Source: Fluviicola sp.
GTDB lineage: Bacteria > Bacteroidota > Bacteroidia > Flavobacteriales_D > Crocinitomicaceae
DNA length: 64,000 bases
Reading direction: 5' to 3'
Assembly (NCBI GenBank): GCA_029866325.1
Contig: JARWZO010000011.1
Span: 31,847-95,846 of the forward strand
Position 1 is the stretch's first letter. Each line of letters opens with the position of its first letter. Of this stretch, positions 53,939-62,605 are shown in pieces. Both the position numbers and the translations under genes were made by a program. A model generated the notes under the pieces. That model was not told the DNA's origin, ran no database searches, and saw only the letters and a list, made by a program, of their open reading frames with translations.

Positions 53939-55330
53939 ATGAAACAACTGTTTACTTTCGTTTCGTTGAGCTTGTTTTCAGCCTCAATAAGTTTCGCTCA
54001 AACAATTTCTCTGCAATCATTCGCAACCGGATTTACTCGTCCTGTGGAAATTGCACACCCTGCTAATGATTCCCGTTTGTTCTTGGTAGAACAAGCCGGT
54101 AGAATCAAAGTTGTAAACTCCGATGGGTCAGTAAATCCGACGCTGTTCCTTGATCTTACTGCTGACGTTGAATTTGTCAACTTTCCCGGTAGTGAGCAAG
54201 GTTTACTCGGTTTGGCTTTCCACCCGGATTATGCCACTAACGGTTATTTCTATGTGAATTACACCCGAAATGGTGATGGAGCCACGGTTGTTGCACGTTA
54301 TTCGGTTTCAGCCGATCCGAACGTAGCCAACACGGCAGAAACGATTTTGTTAACCGTAGCACAACCATACTCCAATCACAACGGTGGTACAATCAAATTT
54401 GGCTCCGACGGTTATTTATACATCGGAATGGGCGATGGTGGCGATGCCGGCGACCCTGGAAACAGAGCACAAAACATTACCGAGAATTTAGGAAAGATGT
54501 TGCGCATTGATGTCAATTCAGGATCGCCATACAGTATTCCTGCAACCAACCCGTTTGTTGGTGTTGCCGGAAACGACGAGATTTGGTCAACCGGAATGCG
54601 GAATCCATGGAAATTTTCATTTAACCGCACAAACGGTGATTTGTGGATTGCAGACGTTGGTCAATATGACATTGAAGAGATCAATAAAATCCCAAGCCCT
54701 ATCCCGAATACAGGATTAAACTTCGGATGGCGTTGTTTTGAAGGAGATGCTGTTTACGATCAATCAGGTGGTAATTGCCCAACGTATGCAGCAACTGTGG
54801 CTCCGTTTACACAGTACACTCATACGGCAACCAGCGGTTGCTCCATCACGGGAGGTTATTATTACACGGGAAGTTTGTATCCAAGTTTTAACAACAAATA
54901 CTTCTTTGCAGATTATTGTACCCGGAAAATAGGAACGGTAACAGATGCCGGAGTTGTTACTTGGACATCGGCTTTCGCTAATACAATGACCACTTTCGGT
55001 GAAGACATGAATGGGGAATTGTATGTTACCGGTGCAGGTACATTGTTTAAAGTAGTTGACGCAACGGCTGATGTGAACCAGTTTTCATTGAGCGGATTGA
55101 GTGTTTCTCCAAATCCTGCGAAAGATGAATTTACAATCGGCAATTTGCAGAAATTGCAGTTGACCAAAGCTACATTGGTTGATATGTCAGGAAAAGAAGT
55201 ATTGGTGCGAAATCTTGGAAATACACCTACTATCACGATTTCAACCGTGAATTTGATCAACGGATTCTATTTGTTGACTGTTGAAGATGTGAATGGTAAT
55301 AGTTACCAAACGAAAGTGTTAAAGCAATAA
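53939..55330 (+). CDS. Secreted PQQ-type sugar/sorbosone dehydrogenase with T9SS domain
   Basis: The 463-residue protein has a signal ending SISFAQ. A six-bladed propeller of the glucose/sorbosone dehydrogenase family follows: FTRPVEIAHPANDSRLFLVEQAGRI (fragment FLVEQAGRIKVV), GLLGLAFHPDY, YSNHNGGTIKFGSDGYLYIG with the catalytic His, GDPGNRAQN, LRIDV, IWSTGMRNPWKFSF and the terminal YFFADYC. A T9SS type A sorting domain ends it (LSVSPNPAKDEF to TKVLKQ). It oxidises aldoses using pyrroloquinoline quinone bound with calcium. The start at 53939 precedes the signal peptide; a GTG 39 bases upstream is less likely. Confidence 0.9.
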   Translation: MKQLFTFVSLSLFSASISFAQTISLQSFATGFTRPVEIAHPANDSRLFLVEQAGRIKVVNSDGSVNPTLFLDLTADVEFVNFPGSEQGLLGLAFHPDYATNGYFYVNYTRNGDGATVVARYSVSADPNVANTAETILLTVAQPYSNHNGGTIKFGSDGYLYIGMGDGGDAGDPGNRAQNITENLGKMLRIDVNSGSPYSIPATNPFVGVAGNDEIWSTGMRNPWKFSFNRTNGDLWIADVGQYDIEEINKIPSPIPNTGLNFGWRCFEGDAVYDQSGGNCPTYAATVAPFTQYTHTATSGCSITGGYYYTGSLYPSFNNKYFFADYCTRKIGTVTDAGVVTWTSAFANTMTTFGEDMNGELYVTGAGTLFKVVDATADVNQFSLSGLSVSPNPAKDEFTIGNLQKLQLTKATLVDMSGKEVLVRNLGNTPTITISTVNLINGFYLLTVEDVNGNSYQTKVLKQ

Positions 55331-55334
55331 GATA

Positions 55335-55480
55335 GTATCGGCTAGCCGATACATTGTTTTCCCACAGATGCGTCAGCCTCAGGCTGACGCTCCTAACGGC
55401 AGCGCATATGTGTTGTGTATTCTATAATCCATGCGAGGGCGTTAGCCGAGCAAAAATCCGTGCATCTGTGGGGACAAAAA
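55335..55480. repeat. Dispersed repeat, copy 2 (interior inverted relative to copy 1)
   Basis: The palindrome GTATCGGCTAGCCGATAC (55335-55352) is identical to copy 1. CCCACAGATGC (55361-55371) and its inverse (55462-55472) bound the unit. The hairpin GTCAGCCT-C-AGGCTGAC (55372-55388) comes first and the reverse complement of the GCTCGGCTAACG segment (55433-55451) last, so the interior is flipped against the palindrome. It fills the gap between the convergent dehydrogenase and rluF genes. Confidence 0.7.
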
Positions 55481-55539
55481 CACCCTGCTTTTGGTGTAAC
55501 AAATAAATGAAGAGACTTATAAATAAGAGCAGGTACGAG

Positions 55540-56460
55540 TTACCTGCTTTTTTTGCGTCCGCCTTTTTTCGGTCCGCCGGTGGTTTTACCTCTGCGATTG
55601 TCAGGATTGTTCCCCGTGGTTTTCCCACCGGGTTTTCCTGAACGAAATCCGCCCGGTTTATTGCCCGCAGCACTTTTCGGTCTGTTGGAATTGGCCGAAC
55701 CACTCGGTTTAGTTGGTTTTTTCGGAGCGGTTTTGGGTGGTGGTGTGGATTCGGAAGTTTCCAAAAGGGTGTAAATGGTTTTTAATTCCGTTTCAGTCAA
55801 GTCGCGCCAATCGCCTACAGCCAAACCTTTCAGCGAAACGTTCATGATGCGCACACGTTCCAGTTTCAGCACTTCGTACCCGAAATATTCGCACATGCGG
55901 CGAATCTGACGGTTCAAGCCCTGAATCAACGTAATCCGAAAAATAGTAGGACTTTCCATCACTACTTTACACTTGCGGGTTACAACACCCAACATCGGAA
56001 CACCGGTTGCCATGCGTTGAATCACACTTTCTGTAAGTGGTTTGTCAACCGTTACCACATATTCTTTTTCGTGATTGTTTCCGGCGCGCAAGATTTTGTT
56101 CACCAAATCACCGTTGTTGGTGAGGAAAATCAAACCTTGCGAATCTTTATCCAATCGTCCGATAGGGAAAATGCGCTTGTAATGATGTACAAATTGCACG
56201 ATGTTGTCGCGAACACCTTCGTCTGTGGTGGAAGTCACGCCTGGAGGTTTGTTCAACGCGATGAAAATGACATCTTCGGCCTCCATCGGTTCGATATCGT
56301 TGCCGTTTACCCGTACACGATCACCCGGTTTTACTTGATCACCGATGACAGCTTTTCTGCCGTTGATGAATACCGCTCCTTGTTCAATAAACTTATCGGC
56401 TTCGCGTCTGGAACACAAACCGCTTTCACTGATGAATTTATTCAGTCGTACTGATTCCAT
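55540..56460 (-). CDS. rluF: Pseudouridine synthase, RluF/RsuA family
   Basis: The 306-residue enzyme has an N-terminal S4 RNA-binding domain ([20 protein letters not shown], then [10 protein letters not shown]) and a catalytic domain with the Asp in [15 protein letters not shown]. It also has [11 protein letters not shown] and a [20 protein letters not shown] block. The assignment to 23S rRNA U2604 (RluF) is by similarity; an RluB/RsuA target cannot be ruled out. The last 65 residues (from [11 protein letters not shown] to GGRKKSR) form a disordered, Lys/Gly/Pro/Asn-rich tail. It lies 35 bases downstream of fabF. Confidence 0.88.
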   Translation of the reverse strand: MESVRLNKFISESGLCSRREADKFIEQGAVFINGRKAVIGDQVKPGDRVRVNGNDIEPMEAEDVIFIALNKPPGVTSTTDEGVRDNIVQFVHHYKRIFPIGRLDKDSQGLIFLTNNGDLVNKILRAGNNHEKEYVVTVDKPLTESVIQRMATGVPMLGVVTRKCKVVMESPTIFRITLIQGLNRQIRRMCEYFGYEVLKLERVRIMNVSLKGLAVGDWRDLTETELKTIYTLLETSESTPPPKTAPKKPTKPSGSANSNRPKSAAGNKPGGFRSGKPGGKTTGNNPDNRRGKTTGGPKKGGRKKSR

Positions 56461-56495
56461 GCGTTTTACCTTAATGTATCCAATGAGTCGAGTGA

Positions 56496-57743
56496 TTATT
56501 CACTCCATTTTTTCATCACTACCGAAGCTATGTGTCCGCCGAAACCGAAAGTATTGCTCATAGCATACGTCAAGTCTTTTTTCACGCCTTTTCCAAGCGG
56601 GAAGTCAAACAAATCGGCAAATTCCGGTTCTATTGTATCGGTATTGATGGTTGGCGGAACAATTCCTGTTTCAAGTGCCTTAATACAAGCAATGGCTTCA
56701 ATTGCTCCAGCTGCACCCAGTAAATGTCCGGTCATGGATTTGGTTCCTGAAATACTCAGGGATTTACGTGAACCGAACACACGTTTTGCTGCAATCAATT
56801 CGCTCATATCACCTTGTGGAGTTGAAGTAGCATGCATGTTGATGTAATCGATGTCCTCAGCTGTAATTCCTGCTTCGCGCATGGCTTCTTCCATTCCCAA
56901 TACAGCACCATCGCCTTCAGGATGTGTTCCGGTAAGGTGATACGCATCTGCAGCATGACCGCCACCTACAATTTCACCGTAGATTTTCGCGCCACGTGCC
57001 AAAGCATGGTCCAATTCTTCTAAAATCAATGCTCCGGCTCCTTCGCCCATTACAAAACCGTCGCGGTTTACGTCAAACGGACGAGAAGCTTTCTCCGGTT
57101 CTTCGTTGCGTTTTGAAAGTGCTTGTGCCGAAGAGAAACCACCGATAGCCGATTGGGTAATGGCTGCTTCCGAACCTCCGGTAATCACCATATTGGCTTT
57201 TCCCCACTTGATGTAGTTAAAGGCTTCAATGATGGCGGTATTGGAAGTGGCACAAGCCGAAACCGGACAGAAATTTACACCACGCAAACCGTATTTGATT
57301 GAGATAATTCCCGAGGCAATATCTACCAAGATTCGCGGTATGAAGAATGGGGTAAAACGTGGTGTTCCATCGCCCTCACAATATTCGATCATTTGATCCT
57401 GGAAGGTTTGAATACCGCCGTTTCCCGAGCCCCAAATTACACCGATACGGTCTTTGTTGAGTTGCTCAAAATCGATGTTGCCGTCTTTTACAGCTTGCTC
57501 AACGGCCACAAGGGCATATTGCGAAAACGGATCGTATTTGCGAATTTCCTTTACATCAAAATGCGCTTTCGGATCAAAATCCTTCAATTCGCAAGCAAAG
57601 GTTGTTTTGAACTTTGAAGTATCAAATTTGCTGATGGGAGCGGCACCGCTTTTTCCGGCAACCATGTTGTTCCAAAAGGTATCAACATCGTTTCCTATAG
57701 GTGAAAGAGCTCCGATTCCTGTAACTACTACGCGACGAGTCAT
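56496..57743 (-). CDS. fabF: Beta-ketoacyl-ACP synthase II
   Basis: FabF condenses malonyl-ACP with acyl-ACP in fatty-acid elongation. The 415-residue protein begins [19 protein letters not shown]. The catalytic triad is visible: Cys in [14 protein letters not shown] near residue 164, His in [13 protein letters not shown] near 305 and His in [14 protein letters not shown] near 341, plus the [14 protein letters not shown] end. No acpP gene precedes it in the window. A TAAATTTG promoter box lies upstream, and rluF follows on the same strand. Confidence 0.97.
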   Translation of the reverse strand: MTRRVVVTGIGALSPIGNDVDTFWNNMVAGKSGAAPISKFDTSKFKTTFACELKDFDPKAHFDVKEIRKYDPFSQYALVAVEQAVKDGNIDFEQLNKDRIGVIWGSGNGGIQTFQDQMIEYCEGDGTPRFTPFFIPRILVDIASGIISIKYGLRGVNFCPVSACATSNTAIIEAFNYIKWGKANMVITGGSEAAITQSAIGGFSSAQALSKRNEEPEKASRPFDVNRDGFVMGEGAGALILEELDHALARGAKIYGEIVGGGHAADAYHLTGTHPEGDGAVLGMEEAMREAGITAEDIDYINMHATSTPQGDMSELIAAKRVFGSRKSLSISGTKSMTGHLLGAAGAIEAIACIKALETGIVPPTINTDTIEPEFADLFDFPLGKGVKKDLTYAMSNTFGFGGHIASVVMKKWSE

Positions 57744-57763
57744 GAGTATTATTTTATGGACTT

Positions 57764-57771
57764 CAAATTTA
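57764..57771 (-). promoter_or_regulatory. -7 box TAAATTTG of fabF
   Basis: It is an exact TAnnTTTG match on the minus strand, 20 bases upstream of the fabF ATG at 57743. It suggests that fabF is separately transcribed from the suf genes upstream. Confidence 0.45.
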
Positions 57772-57797
57772 CGAAGTCTTTTGGATTGAACCGTGAA

Positions 57798-58103
57798 TTA
57801 AAGAAAACCGAGTTCCAGTTTTGCTTCTTCGCTCATCATGTCTTTGTCCCACGGTGGATCAAAAACGATGTGAATTTCGGCACTGGTCACCCCTTCAACC
57901 GATTCCACTTTTTCGCGCACATCTTTCGGCAGCGATTCAGCAACCGGACAATTGGGAGAAGTCAGTGTCATGTCAATATCAACGTGACCTTCCTTGTTTA
58001 TCTGAACTTCATAAATGAGCCCCAATTCGTAGATATCAACCGGAATTTCAGGATCATAAATGGTTTTAAGTATTGCAACTATTTTATCTTCTATTGCTTC
58101 CAT
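57798..58103 (-). CDS. sufT: Iron-sulfur assembly factor, SufT / MIP18 type (DUF59)
   Basis: The 101-residue protein is a complete MIP18-like domain: IVAILKTIYDPEIPVDIYELGLIYEV, quoted in part as TIYDPEIPVDIYELGL. It also has the conserved Cys in MTLTSPNCPVAESLP, then EIHIVFDPPWDKDMMSEEAKLELGFL in part (FDPPWDKDMM). SufT-type proteins help deliver iron-sulfur clusters to target enzymes. It ends the suf operon, with only 5 bases to sufE. Confidence 0.9.
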   Translation of the reverse strand: MEAIEDKIVAILKTIYDPEIPVDIYELGLIYEVQINKEGHVDIDMTLTSPNCPVAESLPKDVREKVESVEGVTSAEIHIVFDPPWDKDMMSEEAKLELGFL

Positions 58104-58108
58104 AATGC

Positions 58109-58522
58109 TTACGCTAGGGCGGTCAACGCCAGTATTTTTATTTTTTTCACCATGCTCAACAATCCATTCGCGCGGGTAGGCGAGAGGTGTTCTGCCAACC
58201 CGATATCATCAATGAAGTGCAGATTGGCTGTTGCTACGTTCTCGGGACTTTCGCCGTTGAGCACGCGAACGAGTAATCCGATGATTCCTTTTGTGATGAT
58301 GGCATCCGAATCGGCTGTTAGACGCATTTTATCGTCCACAATCGAAGCATCTAGCCATACTTTTGACTGACAGCCTTCAATGAGGCGATCATCCGTTTTT
58401 TTAGCCGGATCAATCAGCGGTAAATCTTTACCCAGATCGATGATGTATTCGTACTTCTCCATCCAATCATCGAATAAGGAGAATTCGGATACTATTTCCT
58501 GCTGTTTTTCTTCTAAAGTCAT
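58109..58522 (-). CDS. sufE: Sulfur acceptor SufE
   Basis: The 137-residue protein takes persulfide sulfur from the cysteine desulfurase SufS and passes it to the scaffold. It has the family sequence LFDDWMEKYEYIIDLGKDLPL, split here, and the acceptor Cys in RLIEGCQSKVWLDA near residue 50. A C-terminal helical part ends SMVKKIKIL. It lies 13 bases after sufS. SufB, SufC and SufD are not in this window. Confidence 0.95.
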   Translation of the reverse strand: MTLEEKQQEIVSEFSLFDDWMEKYEYIIDLGKDLPLIDPAKKTDDRLIEGCQSKVWLDASIVDDKMRLTADSDAIITKGIIGLLVRVLNGESPENVATANLHFIDDIGLAEHLSPTRANGLLSMVKKIKILALTALA

Positions 58523-58535
58523 TTCAATTCGATCA

Positions 58536-59771
58536 TTAACGCAACATAGAGATGCTTTTTTCTACAGCAGCTATAAACGTATCTATTTCTTCGCGGGTAT
58601 TGTAAAACGCAAACGATGCACGGATTGTTCCCGGAATCCCGAAAATATCCATCAACGGTTGGGTACAATGGTGTCCGGTTCTTACGGCAATACCTTGTTT
58701 ATCGAGTAAAGTTCCAATATCGAACGGGTGAAGTCCGTCAACATGAAAAGAAACCACACTCGTTTTGTTTTTCGCCGTACCGATAATTTTTACGCCTTCA
58801 AAAGTCGAAATGAGATCCTGTGCATAATCGGCCAAGCTGCGTTCGTATTGCTCAACGTCTTCAATGTTGAATTGATTGAGGTATTGCAAAGCGGTTCCGA
58901 GGCAGATTCCACCGGCAATATGTGGTGTTCCGGCTTCAAACTTAAATGGCAATTCATTGTAAGTGGTGCGTTCAAACGTCACTTTTGCAATCATATCACC
59001 ACCACCTTGGTAAGGCGGCATTTTATCCAATAAATCTTCTTTTCCGTACAAAACACCTATTCCTGTTGGACCAAAGACCTTGTGTCCGGAAAAAACAAAG
59101 AAATCGCAGTCGAGGTCTTGCACATCTATTTTGGTGTGCTGAATGCTTTGTGCACCGTCTACCAATACTTTAGCTCCAACGGCGTGCGCATTTTCAATGA
59201 TCGTTTTCAGCGGATTGATGGTTCCTAGTGTATTGGAGATGTGTGTTACAGCCACCAGTTTTGTTTTAGAAGAAAGCAATTCTTCGAATGCATCCAGTTT
59301 CAATTCTCCGCGACTATTTACAGGAATTACCTTTAGAACCAAACCTTTTCGTTCGCAAAGCAATTGCCAAGGAACAATATTGGAATGGTGCTCCATGGCC
59401 GAAATGAGAATTTCATCTCCGGCAGAAAGCAACGATCCGAAAGAAAAAGCTACCAGATTTATCCCGTCGGTTGTGCCTTTGGTGAAAATAATTTCCTCCT
59501 GTTTTTCGGCGTTGATATACGATTTGATATACTCTCTGGACGTTTCATATTCAGAGGTAGCCTGCTGACTCATAAAGTGTACCCCACGGTGAATATTCGC
59601 ATTGTTTTTACTGTAGTATTGATTGATCGCATCCAGCACCAGCTGTGGCTTTTGCGAGGTGGCACCGTTATCAAAATAAATGAGGTTTTTGCCATATATC
59701 TGTTGACGCAACGCCGGAAAATCTTGTCTGATTTCGCGCACGCTGAATTTTCGTTTTTCTACTAGACCCAT
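58536..59771 (-). CDS. sufS: Cysteine desulfurase SufS
   Basis: This 411-residue PLP enzyme converts cysteine to alanine and an enzyme-bound persulfide. It shows RQDFPALRQQIYGKNLIYFDNGATSQKP, in parts QDFPALRQ and YFDNGATSQKP. The PLP Lys is in FFVFSGHKVFGPTGIGVLYG near residue 229 and the catalytic Cys in VRTGHHCTQPLMDIFG near 365, a type II (SufS) arrangement. It is the first of the three suf genes. A promoter box TATCTTTG ends only four bases upstream of the ATG, suggesting a leaderless message. Confidence 0.97.
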   Translation of the reverse strand: MGLVEKRKFSVREIRQDFPALRQQIYGKNLIYFDNGATSQKPQLVLDAINQYYSKNNANIHRGVHFMSQQATSEYETSREYIKSYINAEKQEEIIFTKGTTDGINLVAFSFGSLLSAGDEILISAMEHHSNIVPWQLLCERKGLVLKVIPVNSRGELKLDAFEELLSSKTKLVAVTHISNTLGTINPLKTIIENAHAVGAKVLVDGAQSIQHTKIDVQDLDCDFFVFSGHKVFGPTGIGVLYGKEDLLDKMPPYQGGGDMIAKVTFERTTYNELPFKFEAGTPHIAGGICLGTALQYLNQFNIEDVEQYERSLADYAQDLISTFEGVKIIGTAKNKTSVVSFHVDGLHPFDIGTLLDKQGIAVRTGHHCTQPLMDIFGIPGTIRASFAFYNTREEIDTFIAAVEKSISMLR

Positions 59772-59775
59772 GGCA

Positions 59776-59783
59776 CAAAGATA
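59776..59783 (-). promoter_or_regulatory. -7 box TATCTTTG abutting the sufS start codon
   Basis: It is an exact TAnnTTTG match with four bases (TGCC) to the ATG at 59771. A transcript starting 5-7 bases after the box would begin at the start codon. Confidence 0.45.
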
Positions 59784-59832
59784 CGCATTTGCTTATTTTT
59801 ATTCTTTCTAAATAGAATTAAATTACAACCTT

Positions 59833-59840
59833 TATCTTTG
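59833..59840 (+). promoter_or_regulatory. -7 box TATCTTTG of the lipoprotein-sigma operon
   Basis: It is an exact TAnnTTTG match on the plus strand, 28 bases upstream of the ATG at 59869. It is divergent from the sufS box 50 bases away. Confidence 0.45.
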
Positions 59841-59868
59841 TTGTGTATCAATCATTAAAAATCTGATA

Positions 59869-60525
59869 ATGCGATTACTGTTTTCTTTACTACTATTGGT
59901 TGCTCTGGGCCTCTCTTCTTGTAAAAAGTACAAGTTGAAACAACCTGCTTACCTGAACTTTAAGTGGGAATTTTTCGAACAGCAATCGGGAACCTTCCAA
60001 CCTGTTGTCACCGGTGGGTACTTTTACCTCAATCAATTTCGGGTAACGGGTACACGTGTTGAAGGTCCGGCGGTTGATATCGTTCAGAGTCTTCCAGTTG
60101 GAAAAACATCATTTTCGGCTGGCGGCAGCTTGGGGCTTTCAATGGATATTCCTGTAGGCGAATACAATCAATTTACAGTTGAATTGGGTGTTGTGAATGA
60201 AGTGCAACCTTGTATGGTTCTGAATGGTGAATACAATAATGGCGCTAGTAATATTCCATTTAGAATTGAATGGGAAACAGATGAAATTCTCTCATTTGTT
60301 CCTGATGCTGCATTCACACTTAGCAAGAAAAAGAATTACGATGTTACCATCGGTGTTGATGTTGAGAAATTGTTTCAATCCATTACAATCAATGACTGGG
60401 CGGATGCTAATATTACTCCGGAACCCACTAATACGATTGTCATCAGTGAAAACTTCAACCATAAATTGTTCACTGAAATAAATGAGCAATTAGCCAGTGC
60501 ATTGTCGTTAAAAGTAAGTGAGTAA
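59869..60525 (+). CDS. Lipoprotein of unknown function upstream of an ECF sigma gene
   Basis: The 218-residue protein has a lipobox (ALGLSSCKKY). The mature part is beta-rich, starting PAYLNFKWEFFEQQ, with GGYFYLNQFRVTG, VQPCMVLNG and a late YDVTIGVDVEKLF. It resembles DUF4382-like or fimbrial-type beta-sandwich domains in style, but I cannot assign it. Its TAA directly abuts the ATG of the sigma-factor gene, so it belongs to one operon with the sigma factor and the membrane protein. It might be the envelope sensor of that system (inference). Confidence 0.65.
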   Translation: MRLLFSLLLLVALGLSSCKKYKLKQPAYLNFKWEFFEQQSGTFQPVVTGGYFYLNQFRVTGTRVEGPAVDIVQSLPVGKTSFSAGGSLGLSMDIPVGEYNQFTVELGVVNEVQPCMVLNGEYNNGASNIPFRIEWETDEILSFVPDAAFTLSKKKNYDVTIGVDVEKLFQSITINDWADANITPEPTNTIVISENFNHKLFTEINEQLASALSLKVSE

Positions 60526-61047
60526 ATGCAAGACGACCTCAAACATATCATTGATGGTTGTGTGAATTGGGAAAGACGTTCACAGGAACAACTGTATCGT
60601 CGTTTTTCGAAAGACCTTTTCAAAGTGTGTAAGCTTTACGGAGCCGACACACAAGATGCCGAAGATATGTTGCACGATGCGTTTATGCACATTTACAAAA
60701 ACATTGGCTCTTATCATTTCTCGGGTGTATTTGAAGGATGGTTGCGCAGAGTTACTGTTAACTGTTGCTTACAAGCGCTTCGAAAACGCAAAACATTCCA
60801 GCAACTGGCTGAAATTGCGGTAATCGATGAGGTGGAAGACGATATGGATAAACCTATACCGTTTGTCGCTATTTTAGAAGAAATCAATCGCCTGCCTGCT
60901 AAAGCCGGTTTGGTGTTAAAATTATATGCTCTCGAAGGCTGGTCGCATGCCGAGATTGCTGAAGAACTCGAAATTACCGTAGGAACATCAAAATCGCAGC
61001 TCAATTATGCGCGTTCCGTATTGAAACAAAAACTAATGGCTTCATGA
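60526..61047 (+). CDS. ECF-type RNA polymerase sigma factor
   Basis: The 173-residue sigma-70 family protein has region 2 (ADTQDAEDMLHDAFMHIYKN and the -10 binding FEGWLRRVTVNCCLQALRK) and region 4 (LYALEGWSHAEIAEELEITVG and SKSQLNYARSVLKQKL). Region 3 is absent, as in ECF factors. It overlaps the following gene by four bases (ATGA). Neighbours suggest control by the membrane protein encoded next, acting as an anti-sigma factor, though that protein has no known anti-sigma fold. Confidence 0.93.
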   Translation: MQDDLKHIIDGCVNWERRSQEQLYRRFSKDLFKVCKLYGADTQDAEDMLHDAFMHIYKNIGSYHFSGVFEGWLRRVTVNCCLQALRKRKTFQQLAEIAVIDEVEDDMDKPIPFVAILEEINRLPAKAGLVLKLYALEGWSHAEIAEELEITVGTSKSQLNYARSVLKQKLMAS

Positions 61048-62366
61048 GTACCGATCCGAAACATAGATCAGACGATCAATGGCTCAACAGCTCCTTTGAC
61101 AATTGGGATGCAGGTGAGCCGTCGGGTGCGTTGTGGGAACAAATCGAAGAATCGGTGGCTGTTGATGCAGTATGGGAACGGGTTACAGAAACATTACAAC
61201 AACAAGAACATGCGCCTGATCAATGGATTGCGGCCTCGCATGAAAACTGGAATCCGGGTGAAGCTCAAGATGGCTGGTCTAAGTTAAATGATGCCATTTC
61301 ACTGGAACAAGTTTGGACAGGATTGAATCAGTCGTTGAATCAACCGGTTGCAACCCGTGTTCCGATTTGGAAATTGGTAGCGGCTTCCGTTACAGCTATT
61401 TTCTTGTCAGGACATTTTAGTGATGCGCCGGCAATTCGTCATGAAATTCAGCATTCAACGGAATTGGCATTTGTTCAGCCTCAACAGCAAACAACAAATA
61501 CAAACGGAACAGCTCATTTTACTGCCGGATCCCTTACTGTTGTTGATCAATCAATAGTGAATGCGTCTAATAGTATTGAGCCTGTAAATCTGAATCAACA
61601 GCAACGAATTCAGGTTCAGAATCCGGAAAATGGTACACGAGTTGATCAGCAACAGTCACCATTGCTTACAAATTCAGAGTTGCTACCTTCAACCAACATT
61701 CCACAGGAAGAAAAAGTTGAAAGAAACGATATTATTGCGGATTTGGGTGATCCTAAGTTGATTGCACTTCCGTCAGACTGGCAATTGAATCCTGATGTTG
61801 TAGGTCCACGTAAGTTCGAGATGAAGCCGCCTTTCCATCATTGGACAGTTCAGGTTGGAACACAGCTTTCCATTTTACAGGAGCGCAATCAGGCCATACT
61901 GACATCTACATTCCCGAAACTTGGTTTAGCGGCCGATTTGAGTTACCGTCACCGATTGGGTTCTGTACAGTTTATACACGCAGTTGGAATGAGTCAATAT
62001 TCTCAAGCAGCCGGAAAATATATCAATGGACGTTATGCGACAACGAATCAACGAATCAACGCACTACAGTTTTCTAGTTCGATCGGTTACAATTACAAAC
62101 GATTTACCATTTACGGAGGAATACTTGTTTCAAAAGCATTAAACGGATTGGAAGTAAACAATGCCGCAATTACGCAGGTATATAACTTTGATCAAGTACA
62201 AGTGGGCTTTACGGGCGGAATTGATTATAGAATTGCTTCTTTCCCAAATAGTGGAAAACACATTTCGATAGGATCACAGTATCAATGGTTGCCTTCTTAC
62301 AGTGGTTCGAAAGCATCATTCGAGAATATTCAAGGAATTCGTTTCCAAACAAAATTTTCATTTTGA
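61044..62366 (+). CDS. Membrane protein with duplicated N-terminal motif and C-terminal barrel-like domain; putative anti-sigma
   Basis: The 440-residue protein has no signal peptide. A cytoplasmic-like N-terminus holds a tandem motif: DQWLNSSFDNWDAGE near residue 11 and DQWIAASHENWNPGE near 59, each followed by a helix with WERVTETL or WTGLNQSL. A single membrane helix follows at about 107-124, then a Gln/Asn/Thr-rich linker to about 260. The last 170 residues show Tyr/Phe/Gly-rich strands (YRHRLGSVQFIHAVG, GYNYKRFTIYGG, VGFTGGIDYRIA) and end RFQTKFSF, like outer-membrane barrels. One protein would thus join the cytoplasm to the outer membrane. No known anti-sigma domain matches. Confidence 0.7.
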   Translation: MSTDPKHRSDDQWLNSSFDNWDAGEPSGALWEQIEESVAVDAVWERVTETLQQQEHAPDQWIAASHENWNPGEAQDGWSKLNDAISLEQVWTGLNQSLNQPVATRVPIWKLVAASVTAIFLSGHFSDAPAIRHEIQHSTELAFVQPQQQTTNTNGTAHFTAGSLTVVDQSIVNASNSIEPVNLNQQQRIQVQNPENGTRVDQQQSPLLTNSELLPSTNIPQEEKVERNDIIADLGDPKLIALPSDWQLNPDVVGPRKFEMKPPFHHWTVQVGTQLSILQERNQAILTSTFPKLGLAADLSYRHRLGSVQFIHAVGMSQYSQAAGKYINGRYATTNQRINALQFSSSIGYNYKRFTIYGGILVSKALNGLEVNNAAITQVYNFDQVQVGFTGGIDYRIASFPNSGKHISIGSQYQWLPSYSGSKASFENIQGIRFQTKFSF

Positions 62367-62436
62367 TTCCAACCTTTTCAAAGTAGTTGCATCAAATTAA
62401 AAAACAAAGGAATTAACAACTAGAAAATAATAAGTT

Positions 62437-62593
62437 AGGGTTCAAATGTTAGGTACACTGTCACTCTCCAAAGGGTAAGATTTTTAGGAGTAAAAATTAC
62501 TACAACAACTTCGACAGTGGGTTATTAAAATTAGTGATAAGGTAGAACTGGCACTAAAGAACAAAGAAGAGGGGGAGACTCCTCTTTTTTTTT
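62437..62593 (+). ncRNA. Possible structured RNA ending in a terminator
   Basis: The stretch holds a long-range pairing CACTGTC (62456-62462) with GACAGTG (62513-62519). It encloses an inner hairpin GTAAGATTTTT with AAAAATTAC (62475-62500). A clear terminator follows: AAGAGG (62567-62572), an 8-base loop, CCTCTT (62581-62586) and nine Ts. There is no reading frame. It may be an independent small RNA or the 3' untranslated part of the operon upstream. Confidence 0.35.
62566..62593 (+). terminator. Rho-independent terminator
   Basis: AAGAGG, eight-base loop, CCTCTT and a run of nine T residues. It lies 200 bases after the stop of the sigma-operon's last gene and just before the convergent tlyA stop at 62606. 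Confidence 0.7.
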
Positions 62594-62605
62594 GTTGAAG
62601 CTGAT

